64,000 bases of DNA. Source: Alopecurus myosuroides. Its lineage: Eukaryota > Streptophyta > Magnoliopsida > Poales > Poaceae. This document shows, piece by piece, positions 1 through 12,912 of this stretch. A program made the translations under genes and the position numbers. Positions within the stretch are counted from its first letter, which is position 1; each line of letters starts with the position of its first letter. The stretch lies in NCBI GenBank assembly GCA_028641055.1, contig CM054060.1, forward strand, positions 310,668,949 through 310,732,948, read 5' to 3'. A model generated the notes under the pieces. It saw only the letters and a program-made list of their open reading frames with translations. It ran no database searches and was not told the origin of the DNA.

Positions 1-3000
1 TTTTCCCCAGATTGCCCTCCTTCCCCTCCTTCTTCCTATCAAACACTTTCGGGTGCGGGGCACTCGCTATCGATAGCCGACACTCCCATGCCTCTCCTGA
101 CCCCTTATCTCGCCAGGAGCAATCTCTCACCATGCCCTACTGCCTTGGCAACCTCGCACCCAAAGAAATCTATGTGACCATCTCGCTCGCACGCCGGCCG
201 TGGCCACCATGGACGCCGGGCGCCGAGCCACGAGGCCAGGCCTCTCCAAGCCGTCGCCTTGATCTTCTCCATTCCTAGACACCTCCAATACTCCCTAATC
301 GCACTTCTATCGCAAAATCCCCATCCCTCCCTCTCCAAATCATCGGATTCGAGCTCGACTTCGCCGCGGATGAGCACCCCGTTGAGTCTTCGATTCGGGC
401 AATCCCTGCGGGTGATTCTTCCTTTTTATCTTCCCCTAGGCCCGTATTGATCCTCTACAGCGCTGGGACGTCTTGGTTTCTATCCTCTTCCCTCGCAGGT
501 TCACCGCCGTCCTCGACCGAGGTCATGCGCCGCGGGACCTCGCGGGGTAACCTCCTGGAGGCATCTCCTGCACGAATCTATGGGAGCAACGGCTCCGCCT
601 CGTCTCTCCGATACTCCTGGTGCAACCGAGCTTGCAGGAGGCAACGGGATACACCAGCGGCGAGCTCGCCGGCCGTCAGCGGCGTCGGGAGTGGGCACCG
701 TCGTCTTTCTTTGGTCGACGCCGGGCAGAGGTGACGCGGACGACTCCGGGCCGTTGGATCCTGATCCAGCGCTCGCGGGCCGTGGTCATCCGTTTTTGAC
801 CATTTTCGCGCGCGGGAAAGGCTCGTGGGCCGGCCCATCAATGTGATGCTCCTTCTCCCGTCTGGCCTGTCTCCGCCTGACCCATTTCCGCAGCAGATCC
901 GGCCCTCTAATCTCTCCTGCATGTTGTTTTTTTTTGTTTTCCTGCAGATCCAGATTTGGTGCTTTACTTTAAATCGAAACAAAAATGAAAATGAGTATAT
1001 CTTGCCAAACTAAAAATCAAAGTGATAGATCTACTTTTTATTAACCATCTCCAACTTGTAGATCTTGATTTTGTGCTGTATTTTAGGAGAAATAAAATAA
1101 ATGGCAGCAACACTCATAAACATCATTTCTTTAATAACTTGAGTTTTATGGATCCAAAACATGCAAACTCAACTGTTATGAGTAGCCCTCGAATATTTCT
1201 ATCTGTTTCAGTTGGCCTTGTGTTGACTTGAGTTGTGGTGTGAAAATGACATGCATGTTAAGTTTAGTCCAGAGAGCACTTCTGTGAATTGTTTAATTTT
1301 ATCGGTGATGAGTTTTGATGTGAATCAACTTGTTTTGGTTTTCTAGTGACTAGGAGAACCTTATACTATATTTTCATGATTTTAGGAGTTACAGAATAGG
1401 TTTGGTGCAACATTTTGTAAATAGTCCTTTTCTGTCTATTATTGACATGACTTGATAAATTGTTGTGTTATCATGTTCTTATTATAAAATTGATTCCTAG
1501 AATGGGTAGGTTATTTATACATGTTTGAAATGTGTCTTGAGTGTTTCACTAGTATTATAGGGTTTGTGTGTGAAAGCCATGCTTGTTATAGTTTACATCT
1601 CAATATGTTGTTTTCCTAGTAAAAATAGGTTAAAACTATGTTATTCTTCATATTGGTATGATGAATTGAATAAATTCTTTTGTATTGTTATATATAGAAT
1701 AGCTACTGTTATTATAGCATATTATACTTGATTGCATGCTTGAGTGAGCTCTAGACCAAATTGTCATGCTATGCTAGTATTAGATGTTTTTCTGCCATAA
1801 AGTTGTTGTTTGCATGCTTAATTTTTGAGGCATTAATTAGATTGTTATTTTTTTATTACTAGCATGTCTAGGTGTTGCTTTCTCTGTTATTTAGATGCCA
1901 TCTTACAGATCCCTCATGTTAGAATAAATCATGTTTGATGATCTCTTATGGTTATGCATGTATGCATGTCTAAATGGCCCTTTTTGCATCTCTAGTTTTA
2001 ATAGTCTTTTGCCCCATGATTATTTTCATGTATTGAGTCATGCCATGATATGTTTGGTATTTAATTGTCTCTGTTATTAGGTTGCTTAGGTACTGGTTAT
2101 ATTGTTTCTCCATGTTTAGAAAAGCATGTGTTACTATGGGCTTGTAGTATTGCTTGTTAATATTTTCCTATGCATGTGTATGTGTTCCTAGATTGTTTGC
2201 TTGTTATTTTTATCATCCTCATAAATGACCAGAGAGTCATTTAACCTTATTTTAGCATGATATGAGAGTGGCACACCCACTGGACTCATGCCATTTTGGT
2301 TGAGGATCCATAACACCAATTCTAGTGTTATTCGTGTGTATTGTCTGTGCTTGTTTTGCTTGATGTGTGCACCCTAGTACCATTGTTTGTGAGTGTACTT
2401 GTTTGATGAAATGCTTTCTGTATGTTTACTTTATGTCAATCACTTGCCTTTGTTTGGTTCTGATTGGGTGTTTTCCTTTTTGTTTTACAACGTTAGAAAA
2501 CGAAGACGGTATTAATCCCCGGAGAGGTTTTTATTGCAACTCTTGTTTATTTCAAGAGAAAGACCAAGACCAGTGACAAGGCAAGCCATTCTAAATGCTT
2601 GATGTTGTTTTACTTATAATTATCTATCATGCATGTTTTACTTCTGAAGTTTTACAAAATTTTGATTCAAAAACTATTCTTTTAAGTGAACTATACCACT
2701 ATCTATTTTATGTATCTAATATGCTTTATCCACTATATAATCTTGGTGTTACCAAGCCCTTTAGACATTTTAGTATCCTAACTTAATCAACTTAAGTCCC
2801 CTAGTGGACATTTTAACTTGATGTTTTTGGAAAGAAAAAGCTTGGAAAACCCCCGAGGAAAGGTGAGACCTTGTCCGAGGGAGGTTGGTGAAGAAGGAAA
2901 TGTTTTCGACTTGTTTTCCAAAAATGACACATAACCTAGTCTTTGCCGGACAACCAAGCCGTGCTGCCACATTACCCCAATATGGGAACGGGGTCTAGCT

Positions 3001-4194
3001 AATTGTTGGCCGGTGTTAGTCCGTGTCTACCTCAAAGTGCTATAGGGGTTAGAGTCCCCCGAACCGAATTGTCGCCGGGAGGGAGAAACGGGACATTCAC
3101 AGTGTGGGATTAAGTTCACTACCGGTTGCAGCAATTGGGTCTCCTGCCATGGCGGTGTGTTGTCAGGGGAAACCGGATCGATACGGCTGACTCACTCGGT
3201 GCCGGGGAGAACAAACCCAGTTGAGGAGGTAGTCATTTACTAGCACTGACATAGTGGATGGTTAGGACCAGTTATCCGATGTTTGCATACTGTCTCGGAC
3301 AGTCCGTGGTTGTTCACGGCGGATGTACTGGATCTTGTGGATTGTGTACACCTCTGCAGAGTAAAACTATTCAGAATAGCCGCGTCCTCGGATATGGACA
3401 GTTGAATGGCCATGTAGCTAGCATTGTGTCAATGTTTTCAAAAAGCTGGAAAGTGTTTTGGAATTGTACCTGGGAGGTACGTTGAAAGAGAATGATTGTA
3501 CCTTTGAGGTACCGGATAAATGATGATCTTAAAGATGTGTTTTTCCAAGAAGTTTTGCAAAGAGAAATGTTTTCTTTATTTAGACTGCTTTATCAAAACC
3601 TTGTGGGCATGCTTTATCTACAAGAGAAATGAAATATCTTTTGAAGTATCTTCTTCAACAAAGAAAAATAAAACTTTTGCAACTATGATGAGTCTTAAAT
3701 TCATCATAGCTAGTTGAACCCTAATTAAAGCCTTCCTACCACCTATATATATATATATGCATACTTGCATGTTTAGCTTTCATTTGGGGTGTCTTGCGGA
3801 GTACATTCAAACGTACTCACATTGGTTTCGTCCCTGGCTATCGTCTTAGCCAGACTTTGAGCAGAAAACCGGAGAACCTGAAGAAGATGGTGTCGCTGAC
3901 GGCTATGCGAACTAGGAACGTCTCCGAGTCAGTAGCCTGTAGGTAGTCAAGGCGTGACTTGGGTTTACCACGAGTGTGTTTTGCAGTCTTCCGCTGTTTT
4001 TAGTGTGTGTTCCTGTCCTGCGTGGCAGTTGTTTTCAACTGAGTCAAGTGACCAGTTGTGTAAGCCGTGTATTCTTATAGTGGATGTTGTAATCTGCAAT
4101 GCCAACTCGAGTATGTTGTTCACGACTAACTGATCATGGGATCGTGAATGTATGCATACTGGCGGTCTCGGACTGCTAGTCTGGGGTCCCCACA
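1..4194 (+). mobile_element. Long LTR (3' part) of a gypsy-type retrotransposon, left end outside window
   Basis: No gene is supported here. The stretch has a GC- and pyrimidine-rich block (1-900), an AT-rich block (about 950-2480), and a final 1.6 kb of mixed composition ending in ...GGGGTCCCCACA at 4194. Directly after that, LINE coding sequence on the minus strand begins abruptly. The same three-part architecture is seen in the 4.1-kb LTR at 47591-51721, including a purine-rich segment after the AT block. I therefore read this as an LTR, or a solo LTR, longer than 4 kb and inserted into the LINE. The 5' end, the TSD partner and any coding region lie left of the window, so orientation rests on the terminal CA and the resemblance. 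A short (TA)n run is at about 3744-3757. Confidence 0.6.
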
Positions 4195-7100
4195 ATCTTT
4201 CAATTATATAGATAGGGATACTGCTGAGATAACGATTCATCTCTTAGCCACCTATCTTCCCAAAATCGCACCTGTTGCCCATTACGCAATTCGAATGAGC
4301 CACGAGCGAAGAATTCTTTTTTAATTTTCATTATGCCTTTCCAAAAAGGATGTGTATGAAGGGTTAGCTTCTACATGAGATGAGATAATGGTTTATCCCT
4401 GATTTTTTTTTACAAGAGTTCCTGCCAAACTCCTTCTTCATTGAATAGCTCATGTAACCACTTGCTTAACAGACAAGTATTCTTAATATCTAGCACCTCA
4501 ATACTCAATCCTCCCTGATCTTTTGGACGACACATGATATTCCATTTATTTAACTGATATTTACGTCTCTTACTATCACTTTGCCAAAAGAAATGAGGCC
4601 GATAGAAATCCAACCTTTTCCGAACCCCGATAGGTATTTCAAAGAAGGAAAGAAGAAACATAGGTAAACTGGTCAGCACATAGTTTATCAAAATGAGACG
4701 GTCCCCATATGACAACAACTTTCCAGTCCATGAAAACATTTTTCTCTTCTCGAAATGATCCTCAACTGGTTTCCATTCCTTATTCAAAAACTTCCTATAG
4801 TGAATGGGAAAGCCTAGATACTTAAAAGGTAGATGACATATATCAGAACCGAAATGTGACTGTATTCCTCCTGAGAATCCAAAGCATCTCCAAAACAATA
4901 GATTTCACTCTTGTGAAAATTAATCTTTAATCCCGACAATTGTTCGAACATTGCGAGAATAAGTTTCATATTAAGTACCTTGTTAATATCATGTTCTAAA
5001 AAAGAATGGTATCATATGCACATTGTAGAATTGAAACCCCACCTTCGATTAGATGTGGTATCAATCCACCCACCTGACCATCCTCCTTTGCACGAGCAAC
5101 AAGAATGGCAAACATATCAGCTACCAAATTAAATAAAATAGGAGACAAAGGATCTCCTTGTATTAAACTTTGAGTGTTTGAAAGTACTGAATGATATCAT
5201 CATTGACCTTTATTCCAAAACTCCCTCCCTAAACAAAACGAGCTACCCATTCACACCACGAAGGCGAGAATCCTTTCATCCTTAATACTTGCTGCAAAAA
5301 AGACCAATTAACCTTGTCATATGGTTTTTCAAAATCGATTTTGAAAAGCACTCCATTCATTTTCTTACTCTTCAGCTCATGAATCGATTCGTGCAAAATG
5401 ACCACCCCTCTAAAAAAATTCTGCCCTATAGAAATGCGGATAGTGTTGGTCTAATTACTCAGCTAGAAATGGATGTAACTTGATGACCCACAAGTATAGG
5501 GGATTGCAACAGTCTTCGAGGGAAGTAAAACCCAAATTTATTGATTCGACACAAGGGGGGCCAAAGAATATTTGTGAGCCTTAACAAGTGAGTTGTCAAT
5601 TCACCTGCACCTGAAAGTGGACTTGTGAGCTACAGACTTCTTTCTGGAAAACTATCGAACCCCCTCAGGTTTTAGGGTTGAAGGCAGTATATAGTCGAAA
5701 GGGGAGACTGAGGGGGTCTCTGGGTGGCCCACACCACCAGGCGGCGCGGCCTAGGGGGCGCGCGCCAGGGGGTGGTGTGGCCCCCTCTGGTCTCTCTCCT
5801 GGCCCCCTTCTGGCTCCCGGGGTCTTTCGGTGTTTTAAGACCAATGGGGTCTTTTCTAAGAAACTTCCCGGAAATTGATTTTTCTGCACAAAAACGAGAC
5901 ACCAAGGTAATTCTGCTGAAAACAGCGTTAGTCCGTGTTAGTTGCATTCAAAACACACAAGTTTAGAGGAAAACAATAAGAAAAGTGTTCGGAAAAAAGA
6001 TACGTTTTCGACGTATCATAACTCTACCCACTTTTGTAAACACCTTAAAACTCACATTTAAGAGACATATGGGTCTATAATGCTCAATACGCCATGCATC
6101 TTCCTTTTTTGGGAAGCAATGTAATCACCCCAAAATTGAGCCTATACAATTGTAAATTACCCCTATGAAGCTGAGAAAACATATCCATCAAATCTTTTTG
6201 ATGATATCCCAGCAATGTTGGTAGAATTCTGCTAGGAACCGGTCTGGTCCTGGGGCTTTATTATGTTCCATTTGCAAAATCACATCCTTCACCTCATTTT
6301 CCCTAAAAGGACAAGTAAGATTTAATTTTTCTTCGAGTGAAATTTTGGGCATGTCATGATTCATATCCTCTATCAAAGAAACAAAACTTGGATCCGAAGC
6401 ACCAGATAGTTTCTTATAGTATTCTGATATAAAATGTTTTAAGTTCTCTTCTCCAACAATCGTGCCCTTGTCTTGTTATGATTGGAAAATTCATTTTTTT
6501 CGATGTTGACCATTCTCTATGATATGAAAGTATTTCGTATTACTAACCCCCCTCTTGGATATGTTTGACCTTCGCCCTTTGCGCCCATTTTGATTCCTTG
6601 TCACACTTCAATTTGGCTAGACCCTTCTCGGCCTCCTTCTTAGCAGCCCGCTCGGCCTCACTTAGAAGAGTTGTTTCGACCTTTATATCGAGGTGATCTA
6701 TCAACAAGATAAGCTTCTCTTCAACATTTTATACTACCCACTAAGATTCTTCGCCCATCCCCTTAGGAATTGATGCAAGTGTTGTATTTTATTCAGCCAA
6801 CGTTCAATCAGAGACGTATCCGATGTTACCGATAGCCACTGTCGACGATTCAACTCATGGAACCCTTCTTGGCGTATCCAGGAGAGTTCAAAAGAGAAAT
6901 ACCTCTTGTTACCTAAATGAGCTTGCTCCCCTGAGTCCACTAGTAACGGAGTATGATCAGACCCCGTCCTACTAAGCACGTGAACATGAACTCGAGTGTA
7001 TTTTTGTTCCCACTCAATCCGTGTTAGAAAACGATCGAACTTCTCGTATGTTGGTATCGGTCTTCTACTTTCCCACATGTATTGCCTACCCAAAAGTCGT

Positions 7101-7795
7101 AACTCCTTAAGATCTAGGCTCTCAATTATAGCATTAAAAATGAAGGGCCAACGAGCATTAAAATTGTCGTTATTTTTCTCCTCCTGCCTCCTAATTGAAA
7201 TAACCCCCGACCAGCAACAAAAGATCTTCATTTTCACAATTTCTCAATAATTTGATAGAAACTCGGGCTTTTTTGAGTCTTTTGCAGCCTCGTAAACTAC
7301 AACCAGACCCCACAAGAAACCATCAGCTTTTGTTTTGACATGAAATTTAACGGAAAACTCTCCAGATACAACGGTTTGTGTTGTGAGAGTTGCGTTATTA
7401 AAACCAATCAGCATACCACCTGAACGACCACGGGGAGATAAGCAAAACTAGGTATAGTCTCTTGTCGTCGCTAAAAATTGCAGGAAATGAGTAGAGAATG
7501 AATCTCTACCCGTTTCCAAAAAAAGCAACAAAATCAAGATTGTGGTCTTTTACAAACTCATGATCTGAAATATGTTTAGCATGATCTACAAATCCGTCAC
7601 TATTCCAAATCAAACCTCTCATTGTTACTTTTTTAGTTTTCTTATTCAAGCACTCCTCGTTGGTTTTGTAAAAGTAGCAATTAGATTCTGACGGTTAAGT
7701 TTAACAAAAGCAACTTGTGGCATTAGATTCGTCTGATCTTTCTCCACATCATCATTATCATTGTCTAAGCCCTCACTCAAGAGCAACTATTCTTT
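4195..7795 (-). pseudogene. L1-type LINE ORF2 remnant (endonuclease and reverse transcriptase), interrupted
   Basis: On the minus strand the pieces occur in the order of a plant LINE ORF2. Apurinic endonuclease starts near 7625 (MRGLIWNSDGF) and continues through a PRGRSGG segment near 7440 and SDHTPL near 6955. The RT opening (NKAPGPDR) is near 6250, and the RT C-terminal region (FKYLGFPIHYRK, LSYGDRL, CRPKDQGGL) is at 4410-4898. A further FWEDRWL segment runs to 4196. Frames are broken by several stops and frameshifts, and the catalytic YADD region near 5010 is corrupted. It is 5' truncated shortly before the endonuclease, where it enters the gypsy gag at about 7795. Its 3' end is cut at 4194/4195 by the long LTR. 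A solo LTR sits at 5481-6018. It belongs to the same family as the LINE at 15153-17907, judging by many shared peptide stretches. Confidence 0.85.
5481..6018 (-). mobile_element. Solo LTR with TAACT target-site duplication
   Basis: A 538-bp segment with TG...CA ends (TGATGACCC...GACGTATCA on the plus strand) is flanked by perfect 5-bp direct repeats TAACT at 5476-5480 and 6019-6023. It splits the minus-strand LINE RT, which resumes on both sides. Read on the minus strand it begins TGATACGTC and ends ACTTGTGGGTCATCA. That is the terminal pattern of an LTR family I recognise as very common in Triticeae-type genomes, so I assign the minus strand. No internal region or second LTR is present, so it is a solo LTR left by recombination between two LTRs. 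The GC-rich middle (5700-5830) gives overlapping open frames on both strands that are not genes. Confidence 0.85.
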
Positions 7796-10168
7796 ATTGC
7801 GGTCCATCTTGACATAAATTCGACATACGGCTCATCTTCATATTGGATGCAGCGGTTCAACTGCTAATGCTTTTGGGACGCTTGTATGTGCCATGGAAAT
7901 GCTGGGCAAAAACTCTAGCCCAATCCTCCCAGCTATCCACCGTTCTTGATGGAAGTCCATTAATCTAGTCGCCCGCTCCATCCAGCAACATCAGGGGCAT
8001 GAATTTCACAGCTTCCAGATCTTTCCCTTTGTTAATCTGGACAGCAGTATAGTACTATGAGTGCCATGTATCCGGGTTGGTACTTCCGGTATACCTTTGG
8101 TAAGTTGGCCCAACTTTGGCAAAATCAACATGTAGATTGATGTTCCGGATCCTATCAGTGTAGCATTTTGGACTGAAATACAGATCATCTCTTTCCGCTT
8201 TATCGACGTGTGCGGAATACCTTTCGGCTAAATGAACAGAGCGGGATCTACTGCTCTATGATCCATTGTTGCATAAATATATTCTTCTTGGTTCATTTTG
8301 TATGTCTTCCAGTATCCCGTCCCTTGGAATAAGGCGGAGTTGTACTCCTCATACGTTCCTTGTTCCTTGGTGGGGTTCGGGACCTCGTACGCCTATGAGG
8401 GTGCTCGTATCTTCCGGCTTTATCGGCCGGGTCTCTCGGAGGCGGCATTGTTTTTCCGTATTTCCGGTTTTTGTCCTCTCGATCCTTATCGAAACAGGGT
8501 ATTGGGTTATTCTCGCCTTTTGGCGGATGAGGTCATGTCCTGGACATTGCATCCTTGTTATCCGGAATTTTCTTGTCCTTCTTTGGATCTTCATTCTTTC
8601 CCTTTGAGCTTCCCGAATCTCCAGGCTCGCTTGGTTTGGGCGCTGTAGCGGCACACATGGAAGTTTTGCATAAAGTGGAATCATCGTGTAACTTACCCGA
8701 ACGTGCATGGCCTCGCTGTTGTTGTTGTAATGCTTTACCTAAGAAATCATACACTCCCTCAAACTTTTCGTCATTGGAGTAAAGGTCGTCATTGAGAATT
8801 GCAAACGCGGCTTCTGCGTTCTCAGATGCAGTCTTATATATACGTTCACCCTTAGCATTTATGATGTTAACATGTCTTTGCCAAGATGGGTTTTCAAACC
8901 GTTTTCTGGCTGGCGGTTCTTCCAGCTTTGCAATTCCGCGTAACCTTGTAGGTTTGATTCCTGTCATATTCCGGCGTTCATATTTCTCGATTTCTTCCTG
9001 ACGCGTTTTGATGGCTGCATGGGTTCTGAGGCGATTTTCTCGAGTCCGGAAAAGGTGTTGATGTTGCCGTATTATGGCTTGCCTCCTGGCTTCCAGCACT
9101 TCCGGTGATTCGTCTCTTGCAACCGGAGTTTGAATTAGATCTATTTTGTCCTGTTCCGACATTTGAGGAACAGGTACTTTGGTCTTTTTCTTATCCGCCA
9201 TCTTTACACCGCTTCCTCCTCCGACTTCAAGGTTTTTGTTGGCTATGTCAGCCAATTTGTCCAGCTTTTTCTTCTGGGCCTTGGTGAATAGATTTTTGGC
9301 GGATTTCTTCTTCTTTTTAGAAGATGGAGGCTTTTTGTGAGGTTCGTCTTCCGTCAATTCCTTAACATGAGGATAAGACGGGCTTTTTTCACCATCTTCT
9401 TCTTCTCCTTCTTCCTCATCAGTTGGCGGAGGTGTTTTGAGATCTGCTTCCTCCTCTTCCTCTGTATCCGACTTTGCAGTTGGTTTAGCCATGAGTACTT
9501 CGTGGAAGCTTCCCTACATGGATTCGATCTTTCTCTCGAAAGCATCTTCATCATCATCGGAATATGAGTTATAACCTCCAGATCCGGATTCCGAATCTAA
9601 CTTTTCTTCAATAGCCTCTAAGATAGATTCGACTTCCGAACTTGTCGCCCGATTGGCGGATTCCGGGTCATCCACCTTTTCTATGGGATCAATGTTTTCT
9701 GCCTTTTCCATGGGATTTTTTACTTTCGTATTTTCGGCGATCTCTGATTGCACCATGTCAATAAAGTGCGATCTGGGTGCAGGCATCTCCTGAGAAGCGG
9801 CAAATCCAGTCATGCTTTGGCGATATGCGGCTAATGAGTCTTGATCTGCCCCAATGTATGAATAAGGCAGATCTGATCCGAATCCGGCGTCAAAGCCGTC
9901 TTCTATGTACTGGGCATAGGACGGGTGGGGTAAAATTAATTCCACCACGGAATCTCATTGCTTCTGTCGTCAAACCTATGAGAACATTGGCAGATCCAAT
10001 AGAAAGGACACATACACTTACCAGGTGATTCCGTGCCGGCATATAGGATTCGTTGTCGATGAAGCGTCCGACGTTTCCATCGAATTCCATGCTTTCGACA
10101 GTAATCGTGCTGCCGATTCCGTCGAGTATCCCCGCTCGAAACGTGACTCTCGACGCCGCCGGCCCCAT
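7796..10168 (-). pseudogene. gag of a gypsy retrotransposon (element D), broken
   Basis: Read on the minus strand, a frame opens at an ATG inside the primer-binding site (10168) with an MGPAASRVTFRAGILDG start. Frameshifted pieces follow: 9948-9514 (acidic, Ser/Glu-rich) and 9492-8533 (Lys/Glu-rich, with a KKKKK run and an EEIEKYERR coiled-coil-like part). At 7990-7800 comes a gag capsid segment containing FHGTYKRPK and then YEDEPYVEFMSRWTAIKNS. GTYKRP followed by a short linker and an RW motif is typical of plant gypsy gag, and the same GTYKRP-type motif occurs in element B of this window. The reading frame ends at about 7795, where the LINE begins. Protease, polymerase and the 3' LTR are not in the window and would lie left of position 1. 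Stops and frameshifts show it is inactive. Confidence 0.8.
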
Positions 10169-10179
10169 GGTGGGCGTCA
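10161..10179 (-). other. Primer-binding site of gypsy element D
   Basis: On the minus strand TGACGCCCACCATGGGGC starts two bases after the LTR end. It differs slightly from TGGCGCCCACCGTGGGGC, the PBS of elements A and B at 56385 and 59503. This ties the three elements to related gypsy lineages and fixes the LTR boundary. Confidence 0.75.
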
Positions 10180-10181
10180 AT

Positions 10182-10743
10182 TGCCGAGTGTTCTCAGTTA
10201 GGTTCATGGCAAGGGGTGCCATAAGACTGCTGATAGAGCCGTAGGTGCAAACGTGGGAGATCCGGATACGAGGACACGATTTACCCAGGTTTGGTACGTC
10301 GCAACTAAGGTGGCGTTCCTACTCCTGCGATCTCACTAAATCAGGGCTGAAGCCTGAAGTATACAAAGTACAATGTGAGTATGGGTTCGCTAACTCGGCG
10401 AGGATGAACTTCCCGGCGAGTTAGCTTCTAGCTATTGGATCTCTCTTGTTCTCTTCTGTCTTTCGACAGCCCCCGTTCGGCTTTATATAGATAGCCAAAC
10501 TAGGTTTTACAGTAAGGAAACCTAAAAGACTACGGAAAGTTTTCCTATTATTGGAAAGTAAGGCATCTGGCTACTTCTCCAAGCTGGGCCACATATTGGG
10601 CCGTGATTCGGGTTCTTCTAGAATCCGGCTTCCTGTCAGCTTACTGGCCGCTCAAAGGACTTTGTTCCATTACATGCGGGTCACACTGGTAATCCGGGCT
10701 TTGGCCGATGCCGGATATACCCTTATTTGGCATATATCCGACA
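10182..10743 (-). mobile_element. 5' LTR of gypsy element D
   Basis: On the minus strand this 562-bp segment starts TGTCGGATATATGCC at 10743 and ends CGGCA at 10182, just before the PBS. A TATA-like CTATATAAAG lies at 10490-10481 on the minus strand, followed by a purine-rich leader. Outside the LTR the five bases 10744-10748 (CTCAT) are the expected half of the target-site duplication; the other half is outside the window. Overlapping short open frames are not genes. Confidence 0.75.
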
Positions 10744-11467
10744 CTCATGGAGATGCGCTAATAGCCTATTGTTAAGCTTAATCTAGTGCACCCTAGATAT
10801 AGTGTTGTCCGAAAATAAATGATGTGTGAGCAACACATGATACGATCATTTAGGTCATTTTCTTTTTTCACGGGTCACATATTGTCATATTTTATAACGC
10901 AGTGTTTTAGACACACGAGTGACAACATAATCCATACCCGTGATTTATTTCACATTTTTTAAAAACTTAGTCATCTGATGTTGCTAAATATTCGTACCAA
11001 GTATTGTGAGTTAGTAGCTGCAATGTAGTGTTTGTGCTTTAGTCAATTTGGTTTGTAATAATCATGTACAAGATGAGCCGGATCCTCTGACTTTAGCCCA
11101 CCTAACTTTATCTGACTTTGAGTCGCTGACACGTGGAACCCACCAAACGAGGGACTCACGGGCCAGTGACCAAAATTCAGGAGGATCTCGTTTCCTGTAA
11201 AAGGTGCTGCGAGGTCGAGTTTATGCTTTGGTTAGGCTCCGTGGTTAGCTTGGGCGCATCTATGATGTAACACAGCTAGCTATAGCACTGTATTATGGTG
11301 CAGCATATGAACTTAATCAGGATATGATACGTTTCCCTGGACGGCCGGCCTAAACGCGCGCGGTACCCACATCGAGATGCTCGTCTCCTCTCCACCTATA
11401 TGTAATGCCTCCTCTTCGACATAACCTGCATAGAAGGTCGTATGCAAGCAATCTGTTGAGCTTCAAG
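10744..11467. other. Intergenic region and presumed promoter of the DUF674 gene
   Basis: No coding frame or recognisable transposon was seen. The sequence is AT-rich up to about 11080 and of mixed composition after that. A weak TATA-like CCTATATGTA lies at about 11394-11403, roughly 65-75 bases before the chosen ATG at 11468, which is a plausible core-promoter distance. Nothing else can be supported. Confidence 0.4.
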
Positions 11468-12397
11468 ATGGCCGACACCACGTCAAGCACCAAGCTCACC
11501 ATGAAGCTCCTAGTGGATCCCAGGCCGCTACACCGGCGCGTGCTGTTCGCGGAAGCCGGGAAGGACGCGGTGGACTTCCTCTTTTCCCTCCTTGCCATGC
11601 CGGCCGGCGCGGCCGTGAAGCTGCTAGGAAAGGACTCCATGATCGGCAGCGTCGGCAACCTCTACGCCAGCGCCGAGGAGCTCGACGGCACCTACGTCCA
11701 GCCCGGCGCCGCCAAGGACGCGATCCTCTGCCCCACGGTGCTGTCACCCGCCAGCAGCTCCCTCTTCCGCTTGCCGGAGCCATCCTCGGCGTCGTCGACC
11801 CCGAGGAGCTTCTTCGGTTGCAACTATAACCAGAACCCATTTGGCGGTAACAGCAGTTGCCGCACCAACGTGACCGACGTGAGAGGCAGTCGGTGCCCAT
11901 CCTGTGGAAACCAGATGATGACTGAATACCGATATGTGCCCGGGGAGGTGCAGAGCACCGCGACCGGCAGGGGAAAAGGGTTCGTGCAGGCCGGCGTCAC
12001 ATACACGGTGGATGACGACCTCAGGATATCGCCCATGTCTGCCATCTCAAGCATCACGCGGCTCGGCACCTTGGAGGCGAAGGACCCCGGCGTGCTCAAG
12101 GAGAAGACCGTGCAGATCGGCTACAAGGAGGTGCATGCATGTCTCCCATTTAGGATGAAATTCACGGCGTATTTGCTACTACCATATCCATGTCACCATG
12201 TGTTTATGTCTCATGTAACCATTCATTCATACTATTTGATATCGTTAATGTAGGGTTTGGAGATCCTGGAGGCCTCCTTCAAGTCCAAAACTGTCCTGAC
12301 TGATGTTTTCCTTGGCAAGAAGCTTCCTCCAGCCAACAACGGCACCACTTTGTCGAGGAGCGCCACAAGATATGAATGCCTGACCTGGCGTGTTTGA
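11468..12397 (+). CDS. DUF674 family protein, two exons
   Basis: Exon 1 is 11468-12130, the intron 12131-12253 (GT...AG, 123 bp) and exon 2 12254-12397. They join in phase 0 to a 268-residue protein ending TWRV. The start ATG begins MADTTSSTKLTMKLLVD; an upstream in-frame ATG at 11405 is possible, but the extra residues look like leader. The family is recognised from KLLVD...RVLFAEAGKD.VDFLFSLL, then GSVGNLYAS.EELD.TYVQPGAAKD, a CPSC motif in the middle, and LEILEASFKSKTVLTDVFL at the C-terminus. DUF674 (PF05056) is a plant-specific family of unknown biochemical function, often in tandem clusters; here only one copy is visible, isolated between transposons. No signal peptide or membrane segment is apparent. 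Frame and splice sites are intact, so it may be expressed. Function cannot be inferred. Confidence 0.85.
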
Positions 12398-12912
12398 ACT
12401 TTAATCACTTTGGCACGTCCTTAATTTCTCGGTGCTTCTAGTACCCTCAGCTGCCAAGTAGATTGCAGCGGAACCGTCTCATCTTTGCGAGGAAGGTGGA
12501 TCAGTGGATGAGCACATGAAAAAGAAAACCACTTCTTTATTCTCGCACTTCCCTGCCTCCCTTTCAATTGGAATATAATCGTATCTTTTGATAAATGGAA
12601 TATAATCATATAGACCTGTGTTTCATCACTATCTCCATCCAAGCTAACACCTAGAGGTTCCGGTCACCACTTTAGAGAATTCTTTTAATCTTTGATAGGG
12701 TGAATACGTAGTGAGAACAGATACCCCTGCAAATTGCGATGGCAAGGCCTACAAGCATATCCGGTTCCCACATCAAGACGTACATGACGCCATTTATATT
12801 GGGAAATGCCATTCCACCATGTAATATATATATGTACTTAGCGTGAGAAGCAATGAAGAGCGAGCCAATTATTGTTTTGTATACATCCCCTGTTCCAAAA
12901 GATAGTGCGTTA

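Noticed and set aside
5665..5966. Several overlapping Pro/Arg/Gly-rich frames
   Set aside because: They all fall in the GC-rich middle of a solo LTR.
8533..9492. Lys/Glu-rich frame that could be taken for a nuclear host protein
   Set aside because: It is continuous in order with an LTR, a PBS and a gag capsid motif on the minus strand, so it is retrotransposon gag.
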